Assembly: GCA_030652575.1 (NCBI GenBank)
Contig: JAUSQI010000162.1
Location: 1 to 46,166, forward strand
Length of the DNA: 46,166 nt
Source: Stagnimonas sp.
Lineage (GTDB): Bacteria > Pseudomonadota > Gammaproteobacteria > Nevskiales > Nevskiaceae
Reading direction: 5' to 3'
A model generated the notes under the pieces. The model made no database searches, had not been told where the DNA came from, and was given only the letters and a program-made list of their open reading frames with translations. A program made the position numbers and the translations under genes. Below are positions 8,977-20,270 of this stretch, one piece after another; the first letter of the stretch is position 1, and every line of letters begins with the position of its first letter.

Positions 8977-9004
8977 AGTCTATCCGGCAACTTGCAGGGC
9001 TCAA
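8977..9004 (-). promoter_or_regulatory. Possible sigma-70 promoter of the GT operon
   Basis: On the minus strand TTGAGC (-35) and TAGACT (-10) are 16 bases apart and lie about 60 bases upstream of the family-9 gene start, in the 186-base divergent gap shared with rmlB. Each hexamer matches the consensus at 4 of 6 positions, so this is only a candidate. Confidence 0.3.
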
Positions 9005-9100
9005 GCGCGTCCTTATCGGAACGCATCGGGCCACTGCTGATCTGAATCGTCCCGGCAGATTTCTCTCTGCGACACACCACCCAGAACCCTTTCAGCGGCA

Positions 9101-10171
9101 ATGTCTAAAACTATTCTTGTGACCGGCGGTGCCGGTTTTATCGGTTCTGCAGTGGTTCGTCAGTGGATTGCCGAGACCGACTGGCGGATTGTCTGCGTCG
9201 ACAAGCTCACCTACGCCGGCAATCTCGCGTCGTTGGCACCGGTGCAGTCGCATGCGCGTTTCCGCTTCGTGCGCGCCGACATTGCCGATGCCGCCGCCAT
9301 GCAGACCCTGATGGCCGAGACACAACCCGCTGCCGTCGTGCATCTGGCGGCGGAGAGCCATGTCGATCGCAGCATCACCGGCCCGGGCGAGTTCATCCAG
9401 ACCAATGTCGTCGGCACCTATGTGCTGCTCGAAGCCGTGCGCGCCTACTGGCTGACGCTGGACGAGACCGCCAAGGCCGCTTTCCGCTTTCATCACGTTT
9501 CGACCGACGAGGTTTACGGAACACTCGGCGACGATGGCGCGTTCGACGAGAACACCGCCTACGCCCCCAACTCGCCCTACAGCGCCAGCAAGGCGGGCAG
9601 CGATCACCTGGTGCGCGCCTGGCATCACACCTACGGCCTGCCGGTGGTCACCACCAACTGCTCCAACAACTACGGGCCGTATCACTTCCCCGAAAAACTC
9701 ATCCCGCTGATGATCCTGAATGGTCTGGCCGGCAAGCCGCTGCCGGTCTACGGCGATGGTCTGAACGTACGCGACTGGCTGTTCGTCGAAGACCACGCCC
9801 GGGCCATCCGCGCCGTGCTCGAACGTGGCCAGGTCGGCGAGACCTACTGCGTCGGCGGCCGCGCCGAGCGTACCAATCTGGATGTGGTCACCACGCTCTG
9901 CACGCTGCTCGACGAGCTGCATCCCGCAGGCGCGCCGCACGCCCAGCTCATCACCTACGTCAAGGATCGCCCCGGCCACGACCGCCGCTACGCCATCGAC
10001 TGCACAAAGCTCGAAACCGAGCTGGGCTGGCAGCAGCAGGAAACCTTCGAGACCGGCCTGCGCCAGACCGTGCAGTGGTATCTGCACAGCAAGGATTGGG
10101 TCGAGGGCGTCACCAGCGGCCACTACCGCGACTGGATCGATACCAACTACGCCGCACGGGGTCAGGCATGA
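9101..10171 (+). CDS. rmlB: dTDP-glucose 4,6-dehydratase
   Basis: 356 residues, extended short-chain dehydrogenase fold. The NAD-binding TGGAGFIGS is at residues 8-16, then [20 protein letters not shown] and the catalytic YSASK (Tyr160, Lys164). It converts dTDP-glucose to dTDP-4-keto-6-deoxyglucose, the second step of dTDP-L-rhamnose synthesis. It is the first gene of a tight rmlBACD operon and its stop overlaps the rmlA start (ATGA). Confidence 0.97.
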   Translation: MSKTILVTGGAGFIGSAVVRQWIAETDWRIVCVDKLTYAGNLASLAPVQSHARFRFVRADIADAAAMQTLMAETQPAAVVHLAAESHVDRSITGPGEFIQTNVVGTYVLLEAVRAYWLTLDETAKAAFRFHHVSTDEVYGTLGDDGAFDENTAYAPNSPYSASKAGSDHLVRAWHHTYGLPVVTTNCSNNYGPYHFPEKLIPLMILNGLAGKPLPVYGDGLNVRDWLFVEDHARAIRAVLERGQVGETYCVGGRAERTNLDVVTTLCTLLDELHPAGAPHAQLITYVKDRPGHDRRYAIDCTKLETELGWQQQETFETGLRQTVQWYLHSKDWVEGVTSGHYRDWIDTNYAARGQA

Positions 10172-11043
10172 AAGGCATCATCCTCGCCGGCGGCTCCGGC
10201 ACGCGGCTGTATCCACTCACACATGTCGTCAGCAAGCAGCTGCTGCCGGTCTATGACAAGCCGATGATTTTCTACCCGCTGTCGGCGCTCTTGATGGCGG
10301 GCATCAACGAGATTCTCATCATCTCGACGCCCGAAGAAACGCCGCGCTTCCAGAACCTGCTGGGCGACGGCTCGCGCTGGGGCTGCCGCTTCGAGTACGC
10401 CGTGCAGCCCTCACCGGATGGCCTCGCACAGGCTTTCATCATTGCCGAATCGTTCATCGACGGCGGCGCCTGCGCGCTGGTGCTGGGTGACAACCTGTTC
10501 TTCGGCCATGACTTGATGCCGCGCCTCACCGCTGCCGCCGCGCTCACCAGTGGTGCAACCGTGTTCGCCTATCCCGTGCACGACCCGGAGCGCTACGGCG
10601 TGGTCGCCTTCGATGCCGCCGGCAAGGCCATCAGCATCGAGGAAAAGCCTGCAAAGCCGAAGAGCCGCTACGCCGTCACCGGCCTTTATTTCTACGATGC
10701 GCAGGTGGTGGAGATCGCGAAGAGCGTAAAGCCCAGCCCGCGTGGCGAGCTGGAGATCACCGACGTCAATCTGGCCTATCTGCAAAAGGGCCAGCTCAAC
10801 GTCGAACGCTTTGGCCGTGGCGATGCCTGGCTCGATACCGGCACGCATGATTCATTGATTGAAGCCGGCCAATTCGTGCAGACGCTCGAAAAGCGCCAGG
10901 GCCTGAAACTCTGCTGCCCCGAGGAACTCTGCTGGCGGCAGGGCTGGATCAGCGATGCGCAGCTCGAAGCCCTGGCCAACCCACTGGCGAAAAGCGGCTA
11001 CGGCAAATACCTGCTCGGCCTGCTCGAACAGCCTCTCTTCTGA
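10168..11043 (+). CDS. rmlA: Glucose-1-phosphate thymidylyltransferase
   Basis: 291 residues. The nucleotidyltransferase signature [11 protein letters not shown] is at residues 8-18, followed by [23 protein letters not shown], the metal-binding region and [13 protein letters not shown]. It makes dTDP-glucose from dTTP and glucose-1-phosphate, the first and feedback-regulated step of dTDP-rhamnose synthesis. The start was taken at the ATGA overlap with rmlB. Upstream frame extension reads through rmlB in another frame and is not real. Confidence 0.97.
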   Translation: MKGIILAGGSGTRLYPLTHVVSKQLLPVYDKPMIFYPLSALLMAGINEILIISTPEETPRFQNLLGDGSRWGCRFEYAVQPSPDGLAQAFIIAESFIDGGACALVLGDNLFFGHDLMPRLTAAAALTSGATVFAYPVHDPERYGVVAFDAAGKAISIEEKPAKPKSRYAVTGLYFYDAQVVEIAKSVKPSPRGELEITDVNLAYLQKGQLNVERFGRGDAWLDTGTHDSLIEAGQFVQTLEKRQGLKLCCPEELCWRQGWISDAQLEALANPLAKSGYGKYLLGLLEQPLF

Positions 11044-11055
11044 AAACACGTCGCC

Positions 11056-11610
11056 ATGAACTGCATCAGTACGGATATCCCGGACGTCTTCATCCTCGAA
11101 CCCAAAGTCTTCGGCGATGCGCGCGGCTTTTTTCTGGAGAGCTTCAACGCCGAGACCTTTGCCAGGGCGACGGGCTTGCGTCCCAACTTCGTGCAGGACA
11201 ACCACAGCAAATCCGCCAGGGGCGTATTGCGCGGCCTGCATTACCAGCTGCAGCAGCCGCAGGACAAACTGGTGCGCGTGGTGCAGGGCGAGGTCTTCGA
11301 CGTCGCCGTCGATGTGCGGCGTGCCAGCCCCACGTTCGGCAAATGGGTGGGCGTGCATCTGAGCGCCGAAAACTTTCGCCAGCTGTGGGTGCCGCAGGGC
11401 TTCGCCCACGGCTTTCTGGTGCTCAGCGAAACCGCCGAGTTTGTCTACAAGACCACCGACTACTACAGCCCGGCCAGCGAGCGCGCCATCCTGTGGAACG
11501 ACCCGACGCTGGCCATCGAGTGGCCGAGCATCCCCGGCATGGCGGCACCGTCGCTGTCCGGCAAGGACCAGGCGGCGAAGCGCTTCACCGAAGCCGAAGT
11601 CTTCGCATGA
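11056..11610 (+). CDS. rmlC: dTDP-4-dehydrorhamnose 3,5-epimerase
   Basis: 184 residues, single cupin of normal family length. Motifs are DARGFFLESFN, NHSKSARGVLRGLHYQ with the catalytic His62, LVRVVQGEVFDVAVD, WVPQGFAHGFLVLS and the YYSPASERAILWNDP end. It epimerises C3 and C5 of dTDP-4-keto-6-deoxyglucose. It is placed 12 bases after rmlA and overlaps rmlD by 4 bases. Confidence 0.97.
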   Translation: MNCISTDIPDVFILEPKVFGDARGFFLESFNAETFARATGLRPNFVQDNHSKSARGVLRGLHYQLQQPQDKLVRVVQGEVFDVAVDVRRASPTFGKWVGVHLSAENFRQLWVPQGFAHGFLVLSETAEFVYKTTDYYSPASERAILWNDPTLAIEWPSIPGMAAPSLSGKDQAAKRFTEAEVFA

Positions 11611-12500
11611 AGCCGCTGGTCGTCACCGGTGCGACCGGGCAGGTCGGCTGGGAACTGGCGCGCAGTCTTGCGTCGCTGGGCCCCGTGCTCACACCCGACC
11701 GCCACGCGCTTGATCTGGCCAGACCGGAAACCATTGCGCCTTACCTTCAGCAGCATCGCCCGGGTGTGGTCGTCAATCCGGCGGCTTACACCGCCGTCGA
11801 CAAGGCAGAGAGCGAACCGGCGCTGGCGCACACCGTCAATGCCGAGAGCGTCGCCGAGCTGGCGCGGGTCTGTGCAGAGCTTGATGCCCTGCTGGTGCAT
11901 TACTCCACCGACTATGTGTTCGATGGCAGCAAGGCTTCGGCCTACGAAGTCACCGATACAACTCAGCCGGTCTCTGTCTATGGGCGCAGCAAACTCGCGG
12001 GTGAAGCAGCCATCGCGGCATCCGGCTGCCGTCACCTGATTCTGCGCACCAGCTGGGTCTATGGCGGACGCGGCAAGAACTTCATGCTCACCATGCTCAA
12101 GCTCGCCAGCGAGCGCGAGGGCCTGAAAGTGGTGGGCGATCAATTCGGCGCGCCGACCTGGAGCCGCCTGATTGCCGACGCCACCGCGCAGCTGATTGCG
12201 CGCATCCCCGAGGGCGCGGTGCCACCGGTTTCGCTGCTGCATCTCACCGGTGCGGGTCGCACCAGCTGGCATGGCTTTGCCAGCCGCATCGTTGAAACGG
12301 GCGCCGAGCTGGGCCTGTGCAAGGCAATCCCGGTGCAGGCGATCACCACGGCCGAATACCCGACGCCTGCTGCAAGACCTGTCAATTCCTCGCTGAGCCT
12401 GCAAGCCATCGAACAGACCTATGGCCTGCAACTGCCGCATTGGGAAACCAGCCTCAAACACTGCCTGCAGGATCTCGCAGCCGCACGCAGCGGGCGCTAG
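11607..12500 (+). CDS. rmlD: dTDP-4-dehydrorhamnose reductase
   Basis: 297 residues. The Rossmann motif TGATGQVG is at the N-terminus, then NPAAYTAVDKAE, YSTDYVFDG and the YGRSKLAGE catalytic Tyr/Lys pair, and RTSWVYG. It reduces the 4-keto group to give dTDP-L-rhamnose. The start overlaps the rmlC stop. The 3' end overlaps the convergent GT2 gene by 4 bases, so the rml operon has no room for a separate terminator. Confidence 0.96.
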   Translation: MKPLVVTGATGQVGWELARSLASLGPVLTPDRHALDLARPETIAPYLQQHRPGVVVNPAAYTAVDKAESEPALAHTVNAESVAELARVCAELDALLVHYSTDYVFDGSKASAYEVTDTTQPVSVYGRSKLAGEAAIAASGCRHLILRTSWVYGGRGKNFMLTMLKLASEREGLKVVGDQFGAPTWSRLIADATAQLIARIPEGAVPPVSLLHLTGAGRTSWHGFASRIVETGAELGLCKAIPVQAITTAEYPTPAARPVNSSLSLQAIEQTYGLQLPHWETSLKHCLQDLAAARSGR

Positions 12501-13336
12501 TCGCGCGCGCGCTCGGTACGCGCAGCAACATCCACGGCGGACAAGGCCCACAGCGCGGCGTATTTGTGGAAGGCGTATTGGGCGAGCACGTTGGCCAGCA
12601 GCAGGCCGCGGCTGCCCTCCAGCACCAGGCCGCGCAGGAAGTACTGGCTGAAGAACTCCCAGCCCGACCGCAACACCGCCAGCGGGATGCTGCCGCGCTT
12701 GCCCGCACGGTGCTTGCCCTCGGCCAGCAGACATCCGTATTCGAGATGTTTGGCGGCAAGCTGTTGATAGTCGCGAAAACTCAGATGCTCGATGCGCCCG
12801 CGCAGCGGCTTCACGCCGACTGTCGTCAGAACCGGCGTCTCGTGCACGGTCAGTGGTGGAAAGCGCACGCTGGCGCGCGGATACAGCCGTGTCTGCGGCG
12901 CGCCGAAGCGCCCGGCGAAGCGCAGCGGCTTGCCAAATAACCAGAGCTGCCAGCGGGCTTGATAGGCAATGTTGCCCGGCTCGCCCGCCAGCAGGTCGTC
13001 AATCTCCAGACGCAGTTCCGGCGTGATGCGCTCGTCGGCATCCAGCACCAGTACCCAGTCGCCGAGGGCCGCATCGAGGCAACGTTGTCGCTGCATGCCG
13101 AAGCCCGGCCAGTCGGTGCGATGCAGCTGGCTGGTATAGCGGCGCACGATGTCGCAGGTGCCATCGGTCGAGCCGGAATCGAACACCACAATCTCATCCG
13201 CCCAACCCGCCACCGACTGCAGCGCCGGCTCGATGCGATCAGCTTCATCCTTGCAGATCATGCAGACGCTCAGGCTGTGGCGGCGCGGACTGCGTCCCTG
13301 CAAAACTTCTTCGTAGGAGGGATGCTGCGACGTCAT
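12497..13336 (-). CDS. Family 2 glycosyltransferase, WaaE/KdtX-like
   Basis: 279 residues from ATG 13336, overlapping the glnE stop (ATGA). It shows LSVCMICKDEADRIEPALQSV, VVFDSGSTDGT, LVLDADERITPEL, and the central LYPRASVRFPP and VHE segment. This is the pattern of the WaaE/KdtX group, which adds a glucose or heptose-linked sugar to LPS inner core heptose I. An upstream start at 13363 would extend the frame into glnE and was rejected. It is probably translated from the glnE transcript. Confidence 0.85.
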   Translation of the reverse strand: MTSQHPSYEEVLQGRSPRRHSLSVCMICKDEADRIEPALQSVAGWADEIVVFDSGSTDGTCDIVRRYTSQLHRTDWPGFGMQRQRCLDAALGDWVLVLDADERITPELRLEIDDLLAGEPGNIAYQARWQLWLFGKPLRFAGRFGAPQTRLYPRASVRFPPLTVHETPVLTTVGVKPLRGRIEHLSFRDYQQLAAKHLEYGCLLAEGKHRAGKRGSIPLAVLRSGWEFFSQYFLRGLVLEGSRGLLLANVLAQYAFHKYAALWALSAVDVAARTERARD

Positions 13337-16146
13337 GCCGCCGCCCCGAGATGCTGCTGCCACAGCGCGGTGACCAGCGCGCGCTGCGCCGTGAACATGT
13401 CCAGCGGCGCATCCATCGCCTCGCAGCGCAGCATCGCGCGGTGTCGCCAGGCACGATATTCACGCTGCACTTCCAGCAGGGAATACGCGCTGGTCGCAGG
13501 CCAGCAGCCGGCTTTTTCCAGTGCTTCAAGCTGTCGCCAGACATCGGTGTGGGCGATCACCGTGGGATGCTCGGCAGCGTGTACGAGCACCGCGTGCTGC
13601 ACCAGAAACTCGACGTCGATCAAGCCGCCGGCGCCCTGCTTGATATCCCAGCGGCCGGCAGCGGGCTTGTTGAGGTGGGCGCGCATCTTTTCGCGCATCT
13701 GCACGATCTCGTGGCGAAGCTTCTCGGGGTCGCGTTCGGTGGTGAGCACCTCGCGCCGCAGCGACTCGAACAGTTTCACCATGCGCGACGAGCCCACCAC
13801 CACGCGCGCGCGGCTCAGGGCCTGGTGCTCCCAGGTCCAGGCACTGCGGTGCTGGTAGTCGATGAACGCACCGGTCGACACCACCGGCAGGCCGGAATTG
13901 CCGTTGGGCCGGAGTGCGAGGTCCACCTCGTAGGCGCGACCGAGATGCGTCAGCGTGGTCAAGAGGTGCATCACCCGCTGCGCCAGGCGCGCCATCCAGG
14001 CCGATTGCGACAGGCTTTTTTCACCGCCGATGCTCTCCACATCCGGCGGATCGGCATCGTGCAGAAACACCACGTCGAGATCGGAGCCGTAGCCCATCTC
14101 CAGCGCGCCGAGCTTGCCGTAGCCCAGCACCGCGAACTCGGCGGCCGAGCCATCGGCGCGATGGCAGGCGCCATAGCGAGCCTTGAGATCGCGCTCGGCA
14201 AACTGCACCGCCGCCTCCACCGCGGCCTCGGCGAGCCAGGTGAGGCGATCGCTGACGCGCGGCAGCGGCAAGGCGTGGACGATATCGGCGGCGGCGATGC
14301 GCAGCGTCGTCTCACGCACGTAACGGCGCAGCAGATCCATTGCCGCTTCGGTATCGCCCACCGGCACTGCGGCCATGCGCGGCAGCAGGCCATCGCGCAG
14401 GGCGGCGCGGTCGGGCGGGTGATAGAGCGTGCGCGAGTCGAGCAACTGATCGAGCAGCACCGGGTGACGCGCGAGTTCTTCAGCCAGCCAGGGGCTCGCC
14501 GCACACAGGCGCAGCAGCTGCGTGCGTGCGGTGGCGGATTCGCGCAGCAGCGTCAGATAGGTGGAGCGGCCGATCACCGACTCCACCACCGCCAATGCGC
14601 GCGCGAGCGCCACGCCAGCATCAAAACCGCTGCCCGCGCTGGGTGACTCGCGGTCAACGACCTGCCGGTGGCTTTGCAGCATCAGGCGCGGCGCGTCGGA
14701 TGAGTCCTCATTGATGCGCAGCACCGCATCGCCCAGCGCCGGGATGAGCGTAGTGAGCCGCGACAACGCCGTGGGCGAGGCATTGCGGCAGCGGCTGCCG
14801 CGCCTAAGTGCGAGCACGGCCTCGCCGACACCGCTGGCGGCATCGCCAAAGCCGGCTTCGCAGAGCGCGATGACGGCTTCCGGCGGCAGGGTTTCACTCT
14901 CGCTGCGCCACAGGGCGGCAACGGCGGCAGCGGCTGAAGACGTGGCGACCGGCTCGGGCTCTGAAAAGACTTCCTGAAAAAGTCCGGCGACCAGGGCGCG
15001 GCTGATGGTGAGCACAGCCGAGAACACCGCATAGCTGGCAAAGCCCAGCCCCAGAGCCAGCGCCTCGCGCCGCTCGGGCGTGCTGGGCAGAGCGTGTGTC
15101 TGCTCGTCGGCCCACATCTGCACCGCGTTTTCGGTGCGTCGCAGCAGGCGATAGGCAGTGGCGAGCGAAGCGGCGGAATCCGGCGGCAGATGGCCGTATT
15201 CCACCAGCCGTTCGAGCGTCTCGCGCCAGCTGTTGTTGCGCAGCTTGGGCTCCTGCCCGCCGCGCACCAGCTGAAAACTCTGGACGATGAACTCGCATTC
15301 GCGGATGCCGCCGTCGCCGACCTTGAGGTCATCCGCCATCACGCGACGGGCCACCGCGTCCTCGGCGATCTTGCGCTTGAGCTCGCGCAACTCGGCGATG
15401 GCATTGAAGTCGAGATAGCGGCGATAGACGAAGGGCGTGAGCTGTGCGAGCAGCGCCTCGCCCGCAAGCAGATCACCCGCCACGGGGCGCGCTTTCACCA
15501 GCGCATAACGCTCCCAGTCGCGGCCGTGGTTCTGGTAGTACTCAACCATCGCTTCCGCACTGATCGCCACGGGGCCGGCGCTACCGAACGGCCGCAGCAT
15601 CAGATCCACCCGGAACACGAAACCATGCTCGGTGCGATCCGCCAGCAGCTTGACGAAGGCCTGCACCAGCTTGATGAAGTACTCGGCGTTGCTCAGCCGC
15701 GTCAGGCCATCGGTTTCGCCCGCATGCGAATAGGCAATGATGAGGTCGATGTCGGACGAGAAGTTCAACTCGCGCCCGCCCAGCTTGCCCATGCCCAGCA
15801 CGATGGGTTTCGACGGCAGGCCATCCGGCCCGCGCGGCGTGCCGAAACGGGGTTGCAACTGCGCGGCGGCGGCCTTCAGTGCGACATCACAGGCGGCATC
15901 GGCGAAGCGGCTCAGGTCGGCCAGCGTCTCTTCGACGCTCGCGGCCTCCGCCATGTCGCGCACCGCGATGCGCGCCCACTCGAACTGCCGCGCGACGCGC
16001 AGCTCGCGCGCCACGTCGCCACCGGATTTGATGGCGGTGGCCGGCAGATCAACCAGCGTTTCCAGCGCGAGCCCTTCACGCTGCGCAAAGCCCTGCAAAA
16101 AGGGGCCGCAGGCGGTAAGCCACTGGGGTTTGAGAGCGTTGGACAT
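13333..16146 (-). CDS. glnE: Bifunctional glutamine synthetase adenylyltransferase/adenylyl-removing enzyme
   Basis: 937 residues, normal for GlnE. It has two nucleotidyltransferase domains. The N-terminal one is around residues 114-140 (GMGKLGGRELNFSSDIDLI, the removase half) and the C-terminal one around 670-695 (GYGKLGALEMGYGSDLDVVF, the transferase half), and each keeps the G-S-D-x-D metal motif. The protein adenylylates glutamine synthetase under nitrogen excess and reverses it under limitation, directed by PII. ATG 16146 was preferred to an in-frame TTG two codons earlier. It lies downstream of the groEL terminator. Confidence 0.96.
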   Translation of the reverse strand: MSNALKPQWLTACGPFLQGFAQREGLALETLVDLPATAIKSGGDVARELRVARQFEWARIAVRDMAEAASVEETLADLSRFADAACDVALKAAAAQLQPRFGTPRGPDGLPSKPIVLGMGKLGGRELNFSSDIDLIIAYSHAGETDGLTRLSNAEYFIKLVQAFVKLLADRTEHGFVFRVDLMLRPFGSAGPVAISAEAMVEYYQNHGRDWERYALVKARPVAGDLLAGEALLAQLTPFVYRRYLDFNAIAELRELKRKIAEDAVARRVMADDLKVGDGGIRECEFIVQSFQLVRGGQEPKLRNNSWRETLERLVEYGHLPPDSAASLATAYRLLRRTENAVQMWADEQTHALPSTPERREALALGLGFASYAVFSAVLTISRALVAGLFQEVFSEPEPVATSSAAAAVAALWRSESETLPPEAVIALCEAGFGDAASGVGEAVLALRRGSRCRNASPTALSRLTTLIPALGDAVLRINEDSSDAPRLMLQSHRQVVDRESPSAGSGFDAGVALARALAVVESVIGRSTYLTLLRESATARTQLLRLCAASPWLAEELARHPVLLDQLLDSRTLYHPPDRAALRDGLLPRMAAVPVGDTEAAMDLLRRYVRETTLRIAAADIVHALPLPRVSDRLTWLAEAAVEAAVQFAERDLKARYGACHRADGSAAEFAVLGYGKLGALEMGYGSDLDVVFLHDADPPDVESIGGEKSLSQSAWMARLAQRVMHLLTTLTHLGRAYEVDLALRPNGNSGLPVVSTGAFIDYQHRSAWTWEHQALSRARVVVGSSRMVKLFESLRREVLTTERDPEKLRHEIVQMREKMRAHLNKPAAGRWDIKQGAGGLIDVEFLVQHAVLVHAAEHPTVIAHTDVWRQLEALEKAGCWPATSAYSLLEVQREYRAWRHRAMLRCEAMDAPLDMFTAQRALVTALWQQHLGAAA

Positions 16147-16193
16147 TTGCAAAGTATGCCCGGCTACCCGGCTGTTTCTTAAGCCCTCAACGC

Positions 16194-16226
16194 AAAAGCC
16201 CCGGAACTTTCGTTCCGGGGCTTTTT
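16194..16226 (-). terminator. groESL terminator
   Basis: A 14-bp perfect stem (AAAAGCCCCGGAAC paired with GTTCCGGGGCTTTT) with a TTTC loop, 27 bases after the groEL stop. T-runs on both flanks would let it work in either direction, but only groEL ends here. Confidence 0.9.
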
Positions 16227-16252
16227 GAACTGCTGGGTAGCAGACGATTTAC

Positions 16253-17911
<1,659 letters not shown>

Positions 17912-17924
17912 TTAGATCAGTGGT

Positions 17925-18215
17925 TTACTTGGTGAAGACGGCCATGATGTCGTCTTCGCGCATCACGACATATTCCTTGCCTTCGATCTTCACTTCGCTG
18001 CCGGAGTACTTGCCGAACAGCACGGTGTCGCCGACTTTCACGTCCATTGCATGGACCTTGCCGTCATCGCCACGCTTGCCGGTGCCGACGGCGAGAATCT
18101 CGCCACGCACGGGTTTTTCAGCGGCCTGGTCGGGGATGATGATGCCGCCAGCGGATTTCTTTTCTTCTTCGAGACGCTTGACGATCACGCGATCGTGCAG
18201 GGGACGCAGGTTCAT
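17925..18215 (-). CDS. groES: Co-chaperonin GroES (10 kDa)
   Basis: 96 residues, [18 protein letters not shown] through the mobile loop ([15 protein letters not shown]) to the DDIMAVF end. It caps the GroEL chamber. The start is preceded by AGGAG at good spacing. The frame remains open far upstream, but that portion has no GroES similarity and covers the CIRCE element. Confidence 0.98.
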   Translation of the reverse strand: MNLRPLHDRVIVKRLEEEKKSAGGIIIPDQAAEKPVRGEILAVGTGKRGDDGKVHAMDVKVGDTVLFGKYSGSEVKIEGKEYVVMREDDIMAVFTK

Positions 18216-18292
18216 GGATGCTCCTGAGGAGTTAATTGAAAGGACTTCAGTTTTTGAAATCAGGGGTGCCCCGAGGAGGCGCTTCTGTTTTG

Positions 18293-18319
18293 TTAGCACT
18301 CTCCCTTGGAGGCTGCTAA
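18293..18319 (-). promoter_or_regulatory. CIRCE element (HrcA operator)
   Basis: TTAGCACTC, 9-base spacer, GGCTGCTAA. The left arm is the exact consensus and the right arm differs from GAGTGCTAA at two positions. It lies about 80 bases upstream of groES. By established knowledge HrcA repressor binds here and is itself stabilised by GroEL. hrcA is not in this window. Confidence 0.88.
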
Positions 18320-18351
18320 TTGTTGCGGACGAACCCGCAGGATTCAAGGGG
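18320..18351 (-). promoter_or_regulatory. Sigma-32-like heat-shock promoter of groESL
   Basis: On the minus strand CCCCTTGAA (18343-18351) is followed after 14 bases by CCGCAACAA (18320-18328), directly upstream of CIRCE. The -35 fits the sigma-32 consensus well and the -10 only partly. Dual HrcA/sigma-32 control would follow if both are used. Confidence 0.5.
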
Positions 18352-18488
18352 CGGTTGCCTTGAGAGTTGTCGGCATCGCCAAACGAAGTCATAAATCGCA
18401 TTTGGCGCGTCAGTCGCATTAACGACGTCAGTAACTCATTGAGGAAGACAGCCAAGTCATCGTCTCCACTGGAGCTTAGTGAAGATCG

Positions 18489-18596
18489 ATGCCGGAGAAT
18501 TACTTCGGTTGTGGAGATACCGCCAGCTTTACCCGCGCCTTCCGCCGTTGGCTCGGCCGCTCGCCCGGCGAGTACCGCAAGGCGCAAGGCTGGTAA
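18489..18596 (+). pseudogene. Remnant of an AraC-family regulator C-terminus
   Basis: A 35-residue frame ending [24 protein letters not shown] plus a stop matches the last helix-turn-helix of AraC/XylS regulators (S-F-x-R-A-F-R-R-W-x-G-x-S-P). Nothing recognisable as the rest of the protein lies upstream, so only the 3' tail survives. It is the main content of the 310-base gap between the groES control region and the efflux gene. The remainder of the gap shows no gene. Confidence 0.65.
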
Positions 18597-18673
18597 GCGA
18601 ATTCTCGTGACGGGCTGGACGGGGCCTGTAATTAAAGAATGCAAACGGCTCACTTTCTCGCACCGCCGGAAAG

Positions 18674-20176
18674 TCACGGTCCTGCGACGATCTCTCCCGG
18701 AGTCGCAACGCTTGCATCATCGATCGCAGGAGACGTATTCCAGCCGCCACCGATCGCCTTGAACGTAGCTACCGCTGCGCGAGATGCCTCCATTTGCGCC
18801 ACTGCTTTGGCGTCACGCTGCGCCAATAACCGGGTATCGGCGTCGAGCACCTCCACAAGACTGACTACGCCGCTCTCGTAGGCAGCCTGAGAGGCCGAAC
18901 GCGCACGCGCCAGCGCGATCTCGCCGCGTGACAGCGTGCGGGTCTGAGATTCGCGGCGCAGCAGCGTGACGATGGCATTTTCGACATCTTCCGAAGCGTG
19001 TAAGGCCGCCAGCTTGTAGGCCGCTAATGCCTCCGCCTGGCGGCCGCGGCTGGCGTCGATCTCGGCATCGATGCGTCCGAAGTCGAACAGCCGCCAGCGC
19101 AACCCAAGCAGAGCGCTTGCCTGATTCGCATCGTTGGTGAACAAGGCGTCGGTGCCGGTGGTGGCGCTACCGATCTGGCCTCCCAGCGAAAACTTCGGGT
19201 AGTACTCCGCCATCGCAGCCCCGATGCGGGCATTGGCAGCCGCCAGGCGGCGTTCGGCGACGACCAAATCCGGACGGCGACGCAGCAGATCAGCGGGGCT
19301 GCCAACCTTGGCAATGACAGGTGCGGCGGGTATCGGCGCAACGGGCGTCAACAGGCCACGATGACTGCCGGGCTGAGTGCCGAGCGCCACGTCGAGCGCA
19401 TTCATCGCCGCTTCAAGACCTGCTTCAAGCACCGGCACGCTGGCTTCCACCTGGGACAACGCCCCCTCCGCCTGTCGGAGTTGGAGTTCGGCGACGACGC
19501 CGGCATCGAACTGGCGCTTCACGATCGCCACCAATTGCTGCGAGGCATCGATTTGCTGTTGGGCGATGCGCAAACGTTGCTGCAGGCCGCGCACCAGCAG
19601 ATAGGTGTCGGCCACCTGCGTGGCAATGCTCAATCGCGCCGCACCAGCGCCGGCTTCGGCAGCCTGTAGTTCGGCCATCGCGGCCTCACGGGCGCGGCGG
19701 ACGCCGCCAAACAGGTCAATTTCCCAACTGGCGCCGAGGTTGATCTCGTTGTAGCTGCCATTGCGATCAAAGTCCGGCGAGCTGGCATCCAGAATCTGGC
19801 CCAGCTGTGACCGCCGCGACTGATGGAATCGGACCGACTGGCCGTTGAGTTCGCCCGCAGGCAGCAATGCCGCCGTCGCGGCACCGAGCATCGCGCGCGA
19901 CTGGCTGACTCTTGCTACCACCTGGGCCAGATCGAGGTTGTCGGCAAGCGCTTTCGACACGATTGTCGATAGCACCGGGTCGTTGAACCCTTGCCACCAA
20001 CTGGCCGATGCCGCGTTGGAATCGACACCTTGGACGGCGCGCTCTTCCAATGCCGCACTTTGCTGGAAGTGGGGCGGCGCATCGAGCGCAGGACGCTGGT
20101 AGTCAGGGCCAATCGCACAGCCGGCCGCCAGTGCGCCCAGCATGGTGGATGCAGCAAAGGGTGCGAGGCGGCGCAT
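18674..20176 (-). CDS. RND efflux outer-membrane lipoprotein (NodT family)
   Basis: 500 residues from ATG 20176. A signal peptide ends in the lipobox LAAGC with Cys20 as the lipidation site, then [13 protein letters not shown], the family N-terminus. The body has the two TolC-like repeats ([66 protein letters not shown]). It forms the outer-membrane duct of a tripartite pump. It is transcribed away from tetR, with an operator palindrome 30 bases before its start, whereas the fusion protein and pump genes lie beyond tetR on the other strand. Substrate unknown. Confidence 0.93.
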   Translation of the reverse strand: MRRLAPFAASTMLGALAAGCAIGPDYQRPALDAPPHFQQSAALEERAVQGVDSNAASASWWQGFNDPVLSTIVSKALADNLDLAQVVARVSQSRAMLGAATAALLPAGELNGQSVRFHQSRRSQLGQILDASSPDFDRNGSYNEINLGASWEIDLFGGVRRAREAAMAELQAAEAGAGAARLSIATQVADTYLLVRGLQQRLRIAQQQIDASQQLVAIVKRQFDAGVVAELQLRQAEGALSQVEASVPVLEAGLEAAMNALDVALGTQPGSHRGLLTPVAPIPAAPVIAKVGSPADLLRRRPDLVVAERRLAAANARIGAAMAEYYPKFSLGGQIGSATTGTDALFTNDANQASALLGLRWRLFDFGRIDAEIDASRGRQAEALAAYKLAALHASEDVENAIVTLLRRESQTRTLSRGEIALARARSASQAAYESGVVSLVEVLDADTRLLAQRDAKAVAQMEASRAAVATFKAIGGGWNTSPAIDDASVATPGEIVAGP

Positions 20177-20205
20177 GAAAACTCCGGCGACATCTGAGAT
20201 TGATT

Positions 20206-20229
20206 GTGACCATATTACAAAATGGTCAC
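20206..20229. promoter_or_regulatory. TetR operator, copy 1
   Basis: Perfect inverted repeat GTGACCA-N10-TGGTCAC in the divergent gap between the outer-membrane gene and tetR. The same repeat with identical spacing occurs at 20905-20928, so it is very probably the binding site of the TetR protein encoded between them, giving autoregulation and control of the outer-membrane gene. Confidence 0.8.
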
Positions 20230-20232
20230 TCG

Positions 20233-20260
20233 TTGTCAATTCGATGCGGTGGGGTAAACT
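20233..20260 (+). promoter_or_regulatory. Likely promoter of tetR
   Basis: TTGTCA (-35, 5 of 6) and TAAACT (-10, 4 of 6) are 16 bases apart, just downstream of operator copy 1. Transcription would start about four bases before the tetR ATG, so the message would be nearly leaderless. No Shine-Dalgarno precedes this ATG, which agrees. Confidence 0.5.
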
Positions 20261-20270
20261 CGTCGCAGTC

